64,000 nt of DNA. Source: Flavobacterium solisilvae. Lineage in GTDB: Bacteria; Bacteroidota; Bacteroidia; Flavobacteriales; Flavobacteriaceae. This document shows, one piece after another, positions 63,666 to 64,000 of the stretch. A program made the translations under genes and the position numbers. The notes below the pieces were generated by a model. It was given only the letters and a program-made list of their open reading frames with translations. It did not search any database and was not told the origin of the DNA. The DNA lies in assembly GCF_012911605.1 (NCBI RefSeq), contig NZ_JAAMPT010000202.1:1-64000 (forward strand). The letters run 5' to 3'. The stretch's first letter is position 1. Each line of letters starts with the position of its first letter.

Positions 63666-63962
63666 TTATAAAACGGACTTGTTAATATCCTTTAAGTTTT
63701 CAAGATTTGTTTTTTCTTCTTTGATTTTTTGTTCAGCTTCAGCAATTAAATCTTGAGCTTCATCTTTAAAACCTTCTACTGATTTTGAAATTTTATCAGT
63801 CAATTTTGAAAGAGAGTCTTTAAAGTTGTCTTTCAAATCATTTCCTTTATCAGCGATTTTCTTTCTAGTTTCGCTACCTTTTGCTGGAGCAAATAATATT
63901 CCTAAAGCAGCACCAACTGCAACTCCACCAAGAATTCCTAATAATACATTGTTGTTTTTCAT
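63666..63962 (-). CDS. YtxH domain protein
   Basis: A 98-residue protein. A Gly/Ala-rich membrane helix (GILGGVAVGAALGILFAPAKGSETRKKI) is followed by a long Lys/Asp/Glu helix. This matches the YtxH family, small stress-linked proteins. It is the first gene of a minus-strand run of YtxH, holin-like and helical protein genes and the broken barrel gene. The promoter would lie at the very end of the window and is not seen. Confidence 0.85.
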   Translation of the reverse strand: MKNNNVLLGILGGVAVGAALGILFAPAKGSETRKKIADKGNDLKDNFKDSLSKLTDKISKSVEGFKDEAQDLIAEAEQKIKEEKTNLENLKDINKSVL

Positions 63963-64000
63963 GATTTCTATTTTTTATTGGTTAAATTCCTTTTCCTTTG

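Overview
The window looks like a chromosomal stretch of a flavobacterium (Bacteroidota, close to Flavobacterium). The reasons are the strongly AT-rich sequence, the Bacteroidota-type -7 box TAnnTTTG found repeatedly upstream of genes, the scarcity of Shine-Dalgarno sequences, and the gene content: type III glutamine synthetase, a TonB-dependent receptor, a YfhO family protein, a PcrA-type helicase, many short lipoproteins, and a RibB with a decayed RibA half. Most genes are core housekeeping genes. There is no prophage, intact transposase, CRISPR array or rRNA operon.

Layout. 1-336: a tRNA-Ser(UGA) on the minus strand with its own promoter and terminator. 337-7422 (minus): tpx, dgkA, ftsK, lolA, lptF/G-like and ribB, tightly packed and probably one long envelope/redox/cell-division operon. 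7604-13714: lpdA, a META-domain lipoprotein, an Lrp-type regulator divergent from a Cys/Met-type PLP enzyme, and an APC permease. 13913-17647 (plus): an oxidative stress block of katG, a 2-Cys peroxiredoxin, a thioredoxin and a small unknown protein. 17911-25509: DUF4349 lipoprotein, pabB-like, tilS, dsbD and a large surface lipoprotein. 25572-30687: a small membrane protein, pcrA/uvrD, a heptamer repeat array, a Sua5/YrdC protein, a broken gene fusion and two VOC-fold proteins. 30934-37164 (minus): a glycan-type block (DUF4834, YfhO, glycosyltransferase, flippase, secreted protein). 37277-43216: outer membrane protein, GNAT-fold protein, TerC, glnN. 43313-45784: three translationally coupled, double-OmpA-domain paralogues. 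45781-51604: DUF3810 metalloprotease-like protein, a ParE-type toxin-antitoxin pair, pepD, a lone SIR2-like protein, an AraC regulator and DUF983. 51710-54992: an overlapping pair of unknown exported proteins. 55078-57848: siderophore receptor plus PepSY protein, behind a promoter flanked by two near-identical palindromes. 58024-60435: lipocalin-like lipoprotein, HPP protein, ClC channel. 60577-61650: prfA. 61717-63962 (minus): a stress/envelope group (YtxH, holin-like, small protein, a beta-barrel gene broken by an in-frame TGA, coiled-coil lipoprotein).

The most interesting non-routine signals are: (a) the SIR2-like protein, which keeps the Asn/His pair expected of an NADase and stands alone like an accessory defence gene; (b) the paired 25-bp palindromes bracketing the siderophore receptor promoter; (c) the OmpA-domain trio in which the second domain carries Cys-Cys where the peptidoglycan-binding Asp is expected; (d) several families of dispersed intergenic repeats, one of which also seems to sit in frame inside the pabB-like gene; (e) two clear pseudogenes. 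None of these amounts to a demonstrated new system. The SIR2 gene and the 51710/52722 pair are the best candidates for unknown biology. Everything here was read by eye; family names come from remembered motifs, not from searches.
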